Shown here: piece by piece, positions 1 through 10,259 of the stretch
Layout of the letters: every line of letters begins with the position of its first letter
How positions within the stretch are numbered: position 1 is the first letter of the stretch
Assembly (NCBI RefSeq): GCF_902459505.1
Contig: NC_047085.1
Location: 126,379,521 to 126,443,520 of the forward strand
Length of the DNA: 64,000 bases
Direction of reading: 5' to 3'
Source: Geotrypetes seraphini
Lineage: Eukaryota > Chordata > Amphibia > Gymnophiona > Dermophiidae
Position numbers and translations under genes: made by a program
The notes under the pieces: model-generated
What the model saw: only the letters and a program-made list of their open reading frames with translations
What the model was told of the DNA's origin: nothing
Database searches by the model: none

Positions 1-1060
1 GATCGTTGCAAGGAAGGCGTCACTGTCACGGGACGATCGATGAAGTCCCGGTCTTGACGCCATTGAGAGGCTAGGTTCCATTGAGGGATTCTCAGGTGGA
101 GACGGGCGAATGGTGTGACGTGGATGGTGGAGGCCATGTGGCCTAGTAGAGTCATCATCTGTCGAGCTGATACCGAGGGTAGCATTGAGATCCTTCGACT
201 CAGATTTACTAACGCCTCTAGACGTGGAGGGGGGAGGAAGGAACGGAGGTGAACCGTGTCCAGTGTGGCCCCGATGAACTGCAGGAACTGCGAGGGGCTC
301 AGTTGGGATTTGGGGAAGTTTACCTCGAACCCCAGACTCTGTAGGTAGATAATAGTCTGTTGGGTCGCTGAGATAACCCCTTCCCTGGACGGGGCTTTGA
401 TCAGCCAGTCGTCCAGGTAGGGGAATACCTGAAGGCCCTGGGAGCATAAGGCAGCTGCGACCACCACGAGGCACTTGGTGAAGACCCGGGGTGACGATGC
501 TAGGCTGAAGGGGAGGACTCGGTATTGTAGGTGCAGGTCCCCTACTTGGAAACGCAAGAACTTGCGGTGAGCGGGGTGCACTGGAACATGTGTATACGCC
601 TCCTTCAGATCGAGGGAGCAGAACCAATCGCCTTTTTCGATCAGGGGGTAGAGAGTCGGTAGGGAAAGCATCCAAAATTTTTCCCGTACCAGAAATTTGT
701 TGAGTCGTCTCAAGTCTAGTATTGGGCGTAGGTCTCCCGTCTTCTTCGGTACCAGGAAGTAACGGGAGTAGAAGCCCTTCCCCCGTTGGTCGGGGGGAAC
801 CTCCTCCACTGCTCGCAGGCGAAGCAGATCTCGAGCTTCTGAGAGGAGTAGCGGTAGCAGCGTTCGGTTGGGAGGGCACTTCCCTGGGGGGCTGTCTGGG
901 GGAATGGCTCGAAAGTTGAGAGAGTATCCTGATGAGATTACGCCAAGGACCCATGCGTCCGACGTGAGTTGTTCCCAGTGAGGGTAAAAAGCTCTGAGGC
1001 GGCCCCCGATAGGCAGGGAGCCTGGAACTCTGGCGGAGGGGGTCAGCCCCCTTCCGCGTA
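1..1060 (-). pseudogene. DIRS reverse transcriptase region (fossil part)
   Basis: On the minus strand the stretch around 640-380 encodes a typical DIRS reverse transcriptase core: a CSLDLKEAY motif, then SSPRVFTK, then the catalytic box FPYLDDWLI at roughly 440-410. Wording of these motifs is characteristic of vertebrate DIRS elements rather than Ty3/gypsy or LINEs. The RNase H, methyltransferase-like and recombinase parts expected downstream lie beyond position 1. It belongs to the same element as the gag frames immediately to the right. It is treated as a fossil; no host function is suggested. Confidence 0.8.
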
Positions 1061-1063
1061 TCC

Positions 1064-2338
1064 TCAAAAGGACGGGGATGGTTTGGTAGTTGCAGGCGGT
1101 TGGGATTTGGGTGGGGCCCGGTGGTGGGTTTGCGGACGCCTGGGCGGAGGCCGGGAGAAAGCAGGGGTGGATTTTTGCAGGTAGCGGCGCGGAGGGATCC
1201 TGAATGGCCTGGACGTGGGCGGTTTTGGCTTTTGCTGGACAAGGGAGGCAAATGAGTGCTCATGTTCAGAGAGGCGTTTTGTAGCCGCCTCGATAGTGTC
1301 GTCAAACAGCTCTTTTCCCACGCAGGGGAGGTTAGCCAACCGGTCCTGTAAGTTGGGGTCCATGTCGACCAGGCACAGCCAAGCTAGTCGGCGCATGGCG
1401 ATAGCAAAGGCTGCCTCTCTGGAGGAGAGTTCGAAGCCATCGTAGGCCGCGTGGAATAGATGGAGGCGTAGGTTGGAGAGGGACTCTACAAGCAGGCTAA
1501 ACGCTCCTTGGCGAGAGGCTGGTAGGTCAGTCTCAAAGGCTCTCAGTAGTCCGATGAGGTGTTTGAGGTAGGATGTGAAGGTGAAAGTGTAGCTTTGCAC
1601 CCTAGAGGCCATCATCGCATTTTGATAAAGTCTCCTGCCGAACTTGTCCAGGGTTCGGCCTTCCCGACCTGGGGGGACCGTGGCTGAGACCCGGGAGGGG
1701 TGCGCCTTTTTCAGGGACGATTCTACCAACAGCGACTGGTGGGAGAGCTGTGGTTGTTCAAACCCCGGGTAGGGTACCGTACGGTACTTGGCCTCCATTT
1801 TGGAGGGGACGGCTGTGACCATATAGGGGGTCTCCAGGTTCCTGAAGAAAGCCTGTTGGAGTACCGGATTAGGCGGTAAGCGAAGGGACTTTCTGGGCAG
1901 TGATGGCATGTCCAGCTCCGCTAGGTACTCCTTTGAGTATCTGGAGTCGGACTGGAGGTCTAAGTCCAAAGCGTGGCCCATGTCCTGGACAAAGCGAGTG
2001 AAGGATGGGCGGGATGTTCCCGAGGCCCTGTGTGGGGTTGGTGAACGAGACATCCGTCGGGTGGAGAAGGACGGTGAGGCTTCCCTCGAGTATCGAGGTT
2101 CCCGCTCCGATCCACGTTCCGAGACCGGGGAAGCACTGTGAAAGTGTTCCGGGGTCGTGGATCTCCGACGTCTCGAGGAGCCCCTCGGAGACGATGCCGG
2201 GGTTCGGGGTACCGATCGATGTCGAATCAGCGACCTCGACCCGGACTCCCTCGGTGAAAGTCTGACACCTCGGATCGGAGCCCCGGTCCGAGGGGGAGTT
2301 CGGAGGCTGCGCGGGTTGGAGAGTGATAACTCCGCCAC
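1064..2338 (-). pseudogene. DIRS gag, C-terminal part (LAP2-alpha-like domain)
   Basis: A 424-codon open frame. The N-terminal third is rich in Ser/Arg/Pro. The rest contains a helical region with LYQNAMMASRVQSY, LRAFETDLPASRQGAF and SSREAAFAIAMRRLAWL. This matches the DIRS gag region that also forms the alpha-specific C-terminal domain of the lamina-associated protein LAP2-alpha, which has been reported as a domesticated DIRS gag. Here it sits inside an evident DIRS element, upstream of the RT region, so it is the transposon version and not a TMPO gene. The last residues are Pro-rich and basic. Confidence 0.8.
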
Positions 2339-2564
2339 CCTGAGCGGTCCCGTACGGGGTGTAGGGGAACGGCCTCATAGAGTGGGGGAACTCCGGGCCT
2401 TCTTGGAGGTACGGCGGTTCGAGGTTTCTGTCAGTTTAGCATGACGTTTTGCCCTGTGGCGGTCTGTGGAGGGAGAGCGCCTCGGGTGCCTCGGCGAGGA
2501 GTCAGAGGAGGATGAGATGCGGCGAAGCTTGCGCACTTTTCCCCGAGGTGGCTCGACGCGAGGC

Positions 2565-3455
2565 TCAGGCTGGTCTGGCACATGCGGGGTCGAGGTCAAG
2601 GCCGGTTGTAGATGGGCCATTGCAGCAGACAGCTCCGACGAGATCATTGCTTGGAGTAGGTCCTGGAAGACAGGCACGGACAGCATCGAAGGCATGTCCA
2701 CTGCCTCGGTGCACTCCACCAGGGGGCGACCTCTTATCAGAGTATTCCCATGTGGTGGAGGCACGGCCCGAAGGCTTGGAGGGCTTCGCCGGGGCTGTAA
2801 GCATGGGGCTTCCGCCATGCGTCGCCGGTGTCCCCGAGGTTGGTTTCTTTGCTGGTAAAGAACCTGAAGAGGGAAGAGGGGACTTACCCGGAGCCGAGGT
2901 TTTCTGTTGTCCCGAGGACTTCGGAGTCGAGTCTCGAGGCGATGCCGAGGTATTTGGGGCCGAGGTCAAGGCCGGGGCCGAGGCTGGGGCCGACCTCGAG
3001 GCCGAGGTAGAGGGTTGGTCTGGGGCGAAAAGATCCGCCATATGGGCTTTCCTTCGACGGAGGGCCCGGTTCTGGAAAGTAGCGCGCTGGGGGCAGGAGT
3101 CGGTTGGATGAGCGGCCCCCAGGCAAAGGCTGCACCGGCGATGCGGGTCTGTGATGGAAAGAAGCCGCTCGCACCGGGTGCACTTTTTAAAGCCGGTCAA
3201 AGGCCGGGACATAGAATCGAAAGTGGCCGCGGCCACGGGGACCCAGAAGCCTCCGGGTCGGTCAAAAACGAAGCAGGAATCAAGTTGAGAAAGAAAAATT
3301 TGCGCACAGCAACTTAATCGAGAAAAAACAAGAAAAATCGCGGTGCTAGAAGGCAGTTGGGGCAGAGCCTGAAAAAACACAACTTCTAGGCTCAGCGGAA
3401 AATTTTGAACTGGAGACCACGAGGGGATGCACCCCCTAGTGGAGCAGGAAGGCAC
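2565..3455 (-). pseudogene. DIRS gag, N-terminal part with Cys/His motif
   Basis: A 296-codon frame. The likely biological start is the internal Met before SRPLTGFKKCTRCERLL, around 3217, because the residues before it look like untranslated leader read through. It carries a compact Cys/His cluster, CTRC...HRRCSLC, then H...C, followed by a low-complexity Ala/Pro/Ser linker. This arrangement is usual for the N-terminus of vertebrate DIRS gag. Plus-strand frames over the same interval are shadows created by its GC-rich repetitive codons. Confidence 0.7.
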
Positions 3456-3583
3456 GCATGCATGGAGCAGCAGAGCAAACTTAAATCTTCAATCAAGTTT
3501 GCTTGAAAATGCTTCCGCATCGGGGCTCCGTAGATGACGTCACCCACATGTGAGAATATCATGCCTGCTTGTCCTGGGATAAC

Positions 3584-4068
3584 ATTTATTGCTGATATTC
3601 TTTACTGAATACAGTAATTAGGATGAGGATATGTACCTCCAATGAGCTTGTGTTATTTCCTATAATCAATCCAGATGCCTTGCTGACATTGTAATGAGGC
3701 AAATGAGTTGGCGTCATGAAATACAAAAATACTTCAGAAGGCAGCAAATTTTACGAAAAATGGAGCTTTATGTAATATGTGGCTTTGAGTGATTCCAGGA
3801 TGGGCTTTAAAAATTTTTTAAAAATTATTTTCTGATCAAGCACAATCAAATTCATGAATAAATTTCAATTTGCACAGTTTCTTAAACTTTAGGGTTTTCT
3901 GGACAACCCTACTGAGGCAACCATGTGGAGAGGGGCTGCAGGGATTCAGAAGCCACAACACCAACAGTATCCTGGCTGCACTTTCATGACAATATATTTT
4001 CAATGGATTTACCACTATAAACATCAATTTCATTGAAAAAGAGCAACAACAACAACTACTATATTGCC
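3584..4068. other. no recognised feature
   Basis: AT-rich unique-looking sequence between the DIRS fossil and the large inverted repeat. I see no convincing coding frame, SINE or terminal repeat. Confidence 0.4.
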
Positions 4069-4137
4069 CACCCTTATATTTTCCTTAACTATTTCCCCTA
4101 TATTCTAGTGTATAGGTGGAGAGATGGCCTCAGACTT

Positions 4138-4276
4138 ACCCCCTCTTCTATTAAACTACGCTAGCAGTTTTTAGCCAAAGAGCAGCTCCCGATGCTCATA
4201 GGAACTCCATGAGCGTTGGGAGCAGCGCAGCTCCCTGCTCTAGAAAACTGCTAGCGAGTTGAATAGAAGAGGTCTG
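4138..4276. mobile_element. short palindromic MITE inserted in the left inverted-repeat arm
   Basis: Starts CCCCCTCTTCTATTAAAC and ends GTTGAATAGAAGAGG, with internal palindrome around GATGCTCATAGGAACTCCATG. It is absent from the matching place in the right arm (CAGACTTTGAGTGG), which proves insertion. Flanks of TTA and TGTA suggest a 3-bp TWA duplication as in Harbinger-type MITEs; the superfamily is inferred. Confidence 0.65.
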
Positions 4277-4858
4277 TAGAGTGGCTGCGCCATTAGGTCC
4301 TTTAGCAGCAGCTTTGATTAGTGACTCGTAGTTTCAATCATAGGCCACACCACCAGCCATCCTCATTACATACCCTTATTCTATAATCATCTTTTAATCT
4401 TTTTTTATTGTATATATCATTGTTTTTATCACTATTTTCCAAATATCATTTTTAAAAACTCTTCAATAAATTATTTATAACATTTTTCTTTATCTGTTTT
4501 TGAGGGAGCTAGTATCAGTATTTTCTTGCAATGTACTTTTTAACGTATGTTTCTGTGAAGCAAAAAGCTAAGTACTACCATGGAAAAAAAAATGATAATA
4601 TGTGATAACGTGAAATAATAAGAATATGTGAAAGTCTAATTAGTTGGCAGAGCTTCTTGTACAGAACAATACTATATTTCCTAATGTCATTTGATGAGGC
4701 ATGTGAAAGCCCGTTCATAGATACGTTGCAAGAAAATATTGATACTAGCTCCCTCAAAAACAGATAAAGAAAAATTTTATAAATAATTTATTGAAGAGTT
4801 TTAAAAATATTTGGAAAATAGTGTTAAAAACAATGATATATAAAATAAAAAAGATTAA

Positions 4859-5044
4859 GGGCTCCTTATACGAAGCCGCGTTAGCGGTTTAACGCGCTTA
4901 ATAGCGCACGCTAATTTGCCGGCTGTGCTAGCCGCTACCGCCTCCTCTTGAGCAGGCGGTAGTTTTCCGGCTAGCGCGTGGGTTAGCGCGCACTAAAAAG
5001 TTGCATGCGATAAAGCCGCTAACGTGGCTTCGTAAAAGGAGCCC
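4859..5044. mobile_element. GGGCTCCTT-type palindromic MITE in the right arm
   Basis: Begins GGGCTCCTTATACGAAGCC and ends GGCTTCGTAAAAGGAGCCC, rich in GCGC/TTAGCG inverted motifs. The matching site in the left arm lacks it. Same family as 37715-37864 and 56434-56607. Flanks TAA and TAC fit a slightly decayed 3-bp target duplication. Confidence 0.7.
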
Positions 5045-5344
5045 TACAAGATGATATAGAATAAGGGTATGCAATGAGGGTGTGGCCTATGATTGACACT
5101 ACGAGTGACTAATCAAAGCTGCTGCTAACGGACTTAACGGTGCAGCCACTCAAAGTCTGAGGCCATCTCTCCACCTATACGCTAGAATATAGGGGGAATA
5201 GATAAGGAGAATATAAGGGTGTGCACCTTCATGACAGACTGGAAGGTCTGGGGTGACTGCACAAAGAGAGTACCACATGTGGAAAGAATTCTTTTTATTC
5301 CTGTGATCTTTATTTATATTTACTTTGTACAATCATTATTTTAG

Positions 5345-5600
5345 TTATTTAGGTTTTTTTTTTAGTCCGCCCTTCCGGGAGCTCAGAATGGGTAACAGCA
5401 ATACATTCACAAAATTTTGGAGGCACAGGATTAAGGGTATATTCACATTATACTGAAGGGTGGAGTAAGGGAAATAGAGGTGCAATCACAATATATTGGA
5501 GGTAGAGCATTAAGGGTGCATTCACAATACACTGGGGAAGTGGAGTGAGGGTTGCAGAGGTATATTCACCCTAAGCTGGGGGATTTAGATAGGCACAAGT
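5345..5600. repeat. retroposon tail and degenerate ~66-bp tandem repeat
   Basis: A T-run followed by GTCCGCCCTTCCGGGAGCTC, resembling the 3' tail of the tRNA-SINE family seen elsewhere in the window on the minus strand. It is followed by two to three diverged copies of a unit containing GGGTGCATTCACAATACACTG and GGTGGAGTAAGG. The sequence from 5600 to 6650 shows nothing I recognise. Confidence 0.4.
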
Positions 5601-6651
5601 TATAGAAGTGTCTTTGGATGTAACGGAGGCATATAAGTGGCATATTATACAGTGTCAGAGCTATATAATAATACAATAATAATACAGTTGCTAAAAGTGG
5701 TGTGAATACTTTCTTTGATATAGAAATTATGATATTTTTCCAATAGAGTTCTCAGGATGGAAAATATGTTTCAAATGGGAATATGATCCATCTTCATCTC
5801 ACATTCTTGTCACAAGTGAGATGTTTTTTCTGGAATTATACTTGACTGAGGTCTCTTGTGCTGTTTCTCCATACCGGTGTCCCTAAAGGGTTGGCAAATC
5901 GTTAGGTGCTCCGTGGCCTGCCCTTGTTTGCATTCACATGCAGTTGTGTTATTAAAGTAGCCCCATGCGGATGTGCTATTCTTAGATCTGCCAACTGCCA
6001 TGTTGACTAGTTTGGATTGGCCTTCTGGGATGCTCACAACCAAGGTTGTGCTGGTTAAGACAGTCTGTTTCAAATTTTCTCTCTCTCTTATTTTTATTTC
6101 AAAATTTTAAAACACATTTACAAGAATAATCAAAGGCTTGTCTTCTAGTGTGGATGCATAATTTCTGTTCTTTCTGGTATCGTCCTCAATCAATCATGCT
6201 GACTGGTTATTTAAAGATTGGAAAGCAAGAAAAATAGGACAGTCCTGTTTAAAACAAAATTAGACTGATTTCTTTTAGCTGATTTCTTTTAGCAGTTATA
6301 TAACCAGACCACAAAATGAAGGCTTCCTACATCACTTTAAGGCTGATGGTTTTAAGGTTGAGCTACAATTGACTGCAAATCTCTCAAGTTTCAGGAATCG
6401 AGAGGACCTGAAAACCAATTTTGTAGGAATAGCAGAGAATGTTATCCCTGGAGCTCTGACCTGAATTTTCATTCCTGTAAATGCTATACTTCCAACTATG
6501 CATGGTGATGAAGATTTCTGAACTTGTTTACAAATGAAAGCAATCAATTCCTCAGGGAGCAAGAGAATGCAATTGTTCTGTAATATAATTAAATTGGACA
6601 TTCTGTCAAAAACTGGCACTGTGCTAAGGCTGAATCAGACTGTGATAAATA

Positions 6652-6866
6652 TGAGGGGCCGCTGAAAAGTTCTCAGCCCAACCAACAAAGTTGGGGCAAT
6701 CTCCATTAAGGGCTATACACTTAGTCCAGTGATTTTCCACTTTTTTCATTCTGTCAGAAAAATACAGACTGAAAAAAATGGAAAATCGCTGGACTAATTG
6801 TATAGCCCTCAATGGAGATTGCCCCAACTTTGTTGGTTGGGCTGAGAACTTTTCTGCAGTCCCTCA
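6652..6866. mobile_element. mariner-type MITE, 215 bp, almost perfect palindrome
   Basis: Flanked by TA on both sides. The left end TGAGGGGCCGCTGAAAAG and the right end CTTTTCTGCAGTCCCTCA are inverted, and the arms share TTCTCAGCCCAACCAAC and GGGGCAATCTCCATT. About 100-bp arms leave a short loop near 6760. TA duplication and TGAGGG termini fit Tc1/mariner; open frames within it are artefacts of the palindrome. Confidence 0.75.
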
Positions 6867-7059
6867 TATTCTGTAGGGGACTTGGTCCAATTCCTTGGGA
6901 TAAACCCCATCTTTGCTGAGTGATGATTATAAAAAAAAAAAAAACCCCAAAAAACTGTTCCAATACAAACAAATCAAGAAAAACTATTGAAAGAAATTTA
7001 GAAAAGTCACACATGAAAATAAAGCTTCACTATATAATTACCTTTATTACATTAATGTT

Positions 7060-7140
7060 GAATATTTATTGATTGATTGGAATTTATTAACTGCTTGTAT
7101 AAAGAGATTCACCCAAGGCTGTGTATAGTGAGTACAATTC
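7060..7140 (-). repeat. SINE 3' tail fragment
   Basis: ATTGATTGGAATTTATTAAC followed by AGAGATTCACCCAAGGCTG is a diverged version of the 3' tail of the SINE at 9126-9394. The tRNA-like head is missing. Confidence 0.45.
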
Positions 7141-7470
7141 AACGTAAATGATCAAGCTGCTCCTTTAAAAATATAAAGGTTGGTATTCATCCAGCTTCTC
7201 ATCTAAAGCTATATGTATTATCAGCACTTCTCTCATACATAAAAAATCTTGGGTCAATATTCAGCATAATTTAACTAGGCAGAGAGGCCCCAAGTTGGTG
7301 AAATCACACTCATCAAGTCTAGCCTACATTTCCAGCATCATTTACTTAGATAATGTGGCTGAAAATCCAGGCAGTACTGGGGCAGACCAGAGACAGAGTC
7401 TGGGTGGAGCCTGTAGTTACCCAGGTGCTGTTGATATTCAGTGGTAGCACCTGGATAACTACCCAGTTAT

Positions 7471-7606
7471 CCCCCCCCCCTCCATTTTTATCAAGCTGGG
7501 CCGGCAAGGTAAGTGTTCCGATGCTCATAGGAATTCTATGAGCGTCGGAGCATTTACTGTGCCGGCCCACACTAAAAATCTCTAGCGCAGCTTGATAAAA
7601 GGGGCC
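7471..7606. mobile_element. palindromic MITE (TTTTATCAAGCTG type)
   Basis: The left side TTTTTATCAAGCTGGGCCGG pairs with the right side GCAGCTTGATAAAAGGGGCC, with an inner palindrome around CATAGGAATTCTATG. Related in layout to 4138-4276. The left border is blurred by a C-run. Confidence 0.55.
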
Positions 7607-7849
7607 ATAAATTAGGACAGATTAAAGGCTGTCCTAAGTTAACCCGGTAGCTATTTGGGCAGTCCAGCTAAATTTTGCCAGTATGCAGGTAAATCCTAGT
7701 GATTGCCTAATACCTGGAAATTCTACGCTAGTGTTTGTGTATGGCTGGTGCTGCATAGCCAATTCAAGAAAAACTAGTGGCTTGCAGTGTTTAAAAATGC
7801 ACTGTCCATCATGGGCTCAGTACTGACCTGCATATTTATAACGCTAGAC

Positions 7850-8169
7850 CAGTGTGCCGCAGCAAGATTCCAGGTGTGCCGCGAAAGAAACAAGTGGATC
7901 ATTGCCGATACCGGCGCCTTTCCTTCTCTCAGCCTCCCTCCCACGGGGTGATGGAGGGATTTCCAAAACCCAGCCGTTTGTCTGGGTTTAGAAGGCCACC
8001 GAGCTTAGCCCATGTTTACAGAGCCTCTGAACATGTGCGGACGTCAACGTGATGACATCATGCACATGCGTGTGACATCACCGGTCAACATTCGTGCATG
8101 CTCAGAGGCCCTGAAGACATGGCTCCAATTTTAGTGTACTGTGGCGGAAAAAGTGTGCGAAACACCACT
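7850..8169. mobile_element. hAT non-autonomous element, decayed
   Basis: Begins CAGTGTGCCGCAGCAAG and contains the repeated GTGTGCCGCG motif common at hAT ends. The right end AACACCACT is followed by CTAGAC, matching the CTAGAC just before the left end. The duplication is incomplete, so borders are approximate. Confidence 0.45.
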
Positions 8170-8408
8170 CTAGACATACAGCTATATGTCCAGAAGTTAA
8201 TCTGTTGTTTTAGTGTCAGTATGTATACGAGTATGCTTAATGTATACAGAATGGACTAGATTCAGTAAATGACACAGAAAAAAAATCAGTGTGGAGTGCC
8301 ATTCTATACACAGTCCTCCAAGCTGCACGCTTAGAGCTGAATCCTGACATGTAAGTTAAGTGCGGATCCTTGGCTTTCAGTAATACTGCATGCATCTTTA
8401 GTGCATAC

Positions 8409-8934
8409 TAGAGGTCTGCATGGGAACGGGGATCGCGGGAATCCCGCGGGTCCCATGGGGTTCCCATGGGAATCCCCCCTATCCCACAGGACTCCCATGG
8501 GGACCCCCCTCTGGCCCACGGGACTCCCATGGGGACCCCCCTCTGGCCCACGGGACTCCCATGGGGACCCCCCTCTAGCCAACGGGACTCCCACGGGGAT
8601 GGAAGGCTTTGGAAGCAGGGTTCGTCCATATAATATAATGGACACGTCAGCTTTAGTAAAAGACGAGGTTTATAAGTTAATTACCTGAACAGAAAACAAA
8701 AAAAGGCTTCCACCAAAGAAATTCCACAATGAAAACAGCAGCACAAACACAAAAGAAACTGTGGAATTGATGATCCTGTCAGAAGTAATTGCTGCTTTTT
8801 ATGGGGACGGGCGGGGATGAAGGTAATTCCATGTGGGGATGGGTGGGGATGGAGAGGATCCTGACGGGGACGGAGAGGATCCTGGCAGGAACAGGCCGGG
8901 ATGGGTGGGATTTCTGTCCCCGTGCAACTCTCTA
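8409..8934. mobile_element. hAT non-autonomous element with exact 8-bp target duplication
   Basis: Flanked by GTGCATAC at 8401-8408 and 8935-8942. The left end TAGAGGTCTGCATGGGAACG is inverted relative to the right end CCCCGTGCAACTCTCTA. The body is GC-rich, with a 32-bp minisatellite near the left end and ACGGGGA/GATGGGTGGGGAT repeats near the right end. The T and A in the duplication fit the nTnnnnAn pattern described for Ac-group hATs. No transposase frame. Confidence 0.8.
8459..8600. repeat. 32-bp minisatellite, about four copies
   Basis: The unit ACTCCCATGGGGACCCCCC plus TCTGGCCCACGGG recurs at 8491, 8523, 8555 and 8587 (exact 32-bp steps) with a diverged copy before. Both-strand open frames of about 100 codons here are simple consequences of the repeat. 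Confidence 0.85.
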
Positions 8935-9125
8935 GTGCATACCCCTGACCCTCCCATGCCTGTCCCAGGTGAATGCCACCTTTTGAGTAGCACAATGCAC
9001 ACTATAAAATGTGTGTGTGGATAGCACATAGCAAAAGATGAATGCATAAATCCAAACTGTTGCCAATTAACACGAATCATTGTTAGCACCCAATTGTTGG
9101 AGCTAATTGACTTGTTAGCCAATCT

Positions 9126-9394
9126 AGTTATTTATTTATTGGGATTTAATAACTGCCTTTTTTCATACAGAGATTCAACCCAAAGCGGTTTACAATACAT
9201 TTAATAGTAATCTGGCACGATTAAGTAATTTCCTTATTTGTCCCGGCAGGCTTACAATCTAACTGTGGTACCTGGGGCAATGGAGTAACCAGTTAAGCGA
9301 CTTACCCAGGGTCACAAGGAGCAGGTTGGGATTGAGCTCAGAACCTCAGGGTGCCGAGGCAGCAGCTCTAACCACTGGGCCACTCCTCCCCTCG
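9126..9394 (-). mobile_element. tRNA-derived SINE, near full length
   Basis: On the minus strand it starts about 9394 with GAGTGGCCCAGTGGTTAGAG (A-box-like) and carries a B-box-like GGTTCTGAGCTCAATCC. It continues with CTTGTGACCCTGGGTAAG and ends in the tail around AAATAAATAACTAG. The order tRNA head, middle, A/T-rich tail is typical for a Pol III SINE. At least five other copies or pieces are in this window, all on the minus strand. Confidence 0.75.
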
Positions 9395-9699
9395 CTTCTG
9401 AGGATAGCATGCAATTCTGTGCTCCATTTATAGAATCGGGGGATATATTCAGTAGCTGCTGAATATTTACTTTTTTTTTTTTCCTCACCCTCATTTTATT
9501 CCAAAACTCTCCCCTTTTCTCGATGTATAACCTTAGCTGTGAATGGAAATTACATTTATAAATGCCGGGCATTTATGACAATGCAGTAATGCTTTCGGCA
9601 GCACAACTGAACGCACAAGTGCTGTTGAACGCTGGGTTGGTAATGCTCAAAGTGCATGAAAGGAACACACAAGATTTTCTTTTAGCTAAGAATTCTTTT

Positions 9700-10062
9700 A
9701 AGAACACAAGAATAGCCTTACTGGGTCAGACCAATGGTCCATTAAGCCCAGTAGCCCGTTCTCATGGTTACTAGTACCTGGCCAAAACCCAAAGAGTGGC
9801 AACATTCCATGCTACTGATCCAGGGCAAGCAGAGGCTTCCCCTATATCTTAATAACAGACTATGGACTTTTCCTCCAGGAATTTGTCCAAACCTTTCTTA
9901 AAACCAGCTAAGCTATCCATTTTTACCACAACTTCTGGCAACACGTTCCAGAGTTTAACTATTCTCTGAGTGAAAAAATATTTCCTCCTATTGGTTTTAA
10001 AAGTATTTTCCTGCAATTCTTTTCTAGTAGGAGTAATTTTTTCCCCCCAATAATTTATATTC
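9700..10062 (-). mobile_element. CR1-type LINE 3' end
   Basis: The minus strand encodes the C-terminus of the CR1/Jockey-type polymerase protein (TNRRKYFFTQRIVKLWN, GFKKGLDKF), then a 3' UTR with CCATTGGTCTGACCCAGTAAG. It ends in TTCTTGTGTTCTT, the short-unit tail characteristic of CR1. 5'-truncated. Confidence 0.75.
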
Positions 10063-10079
10063 CACATATCCTACAAATT

Positions 10080-10252
10080 ATTCAGGTACTCAAGCATTTT
10101 TCCCTAACTATCCCAGTGGGCAACCAATCTATCTAATGTACCTGGGGCAATGGGGATTAACTGACTTGCCCAGGGTCACAAGGAGCGGTGTGGGATTTGA
10201 ACCCACAACCTTAGGGTGCCAAGGCTGTAGCTCTAACCACTGCACCACACTG
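10080..10252 (-). mobile_element. tRNA-derived SINE
   Basis: Minus-strand A-box-like GTGGTGCAGTGGTTAGAGC and B-box-like GGGTTCAAATCCCAC, then CTTGTGACCCTGGGCAAG and ACTTGAATAATTTG-like tail. It abuts the CR1 tail to the left. The rest to 11599 (about 1.3 kb) shows no gene or element that I recognise. Confidence 0.75.
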
Positions 10253-10259
10253 ATTCAGA

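Larger units (their letters stand above)
1..3583 (-). mobile_element. DIRS-type tyrosine-recombinase retroelement, fossil, truncated by the window edge
   Basis: Read on the minus strand, the element begins near 3583 with a terminal repeat containing TTATCCCAGGACAAGCAGGC. Gag-like frames follow (about 3.4 to 1.06 kb), then a reverse transcriptase region that runs off the left edge of the window. DIRS elements copy through RNA and integrate with a tyrosine recombinase; that part and the far repeat would lie outside the window. The gag portion reads in several frames, so the copy is broken with a few breaks. Long open stretches remain, suggesting moderate rather than ancient age. Family assignment rests on the gag and RT motifs and is fairly secure; the exact outer border is approximate. 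Confidence 0.85.
4069..5221. repeat. large imperfect inverted repeat (about 440-bp arms, about 200-bp centre)
   Basis: The left arm starts CACCCTTATATT at 4069 and runs to about 4532. The right arm (about 4728-5221) is its reverse complement and ends AATATAAGGGTG. The arms match over the segments TGGAGAGATGGCCTCAGACTT, AGCAGCAGCTTTGATTAGT and TTTTTGAGGGAGCTAGTATC. Each arm is interrupted by a different short palindromic MITE (4138-4276 and 4859-5044), so each arm serves as the empty-site reference for the other. The structure could be a long-TIR non-autonomous DNA transposon or a fold-back duplication. No transposase frame lies between the arms. Confidence 0.75.

Noticed and set aside
722-3317. 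Plus-strand open frames of 65-220 codons over the first 3.3 kb
   Set aside because: They are antisense shadows of the DIRS gag and RT regions, with low-complexity Gly/Arg composition and no motifs.
8331-8688. Open frames on both strands near 8.4-8.7 kb
   Set aside because: Produced by the 32-bp minisatellite, which has no stops; peptides are repeats of GSHGDP-type words.
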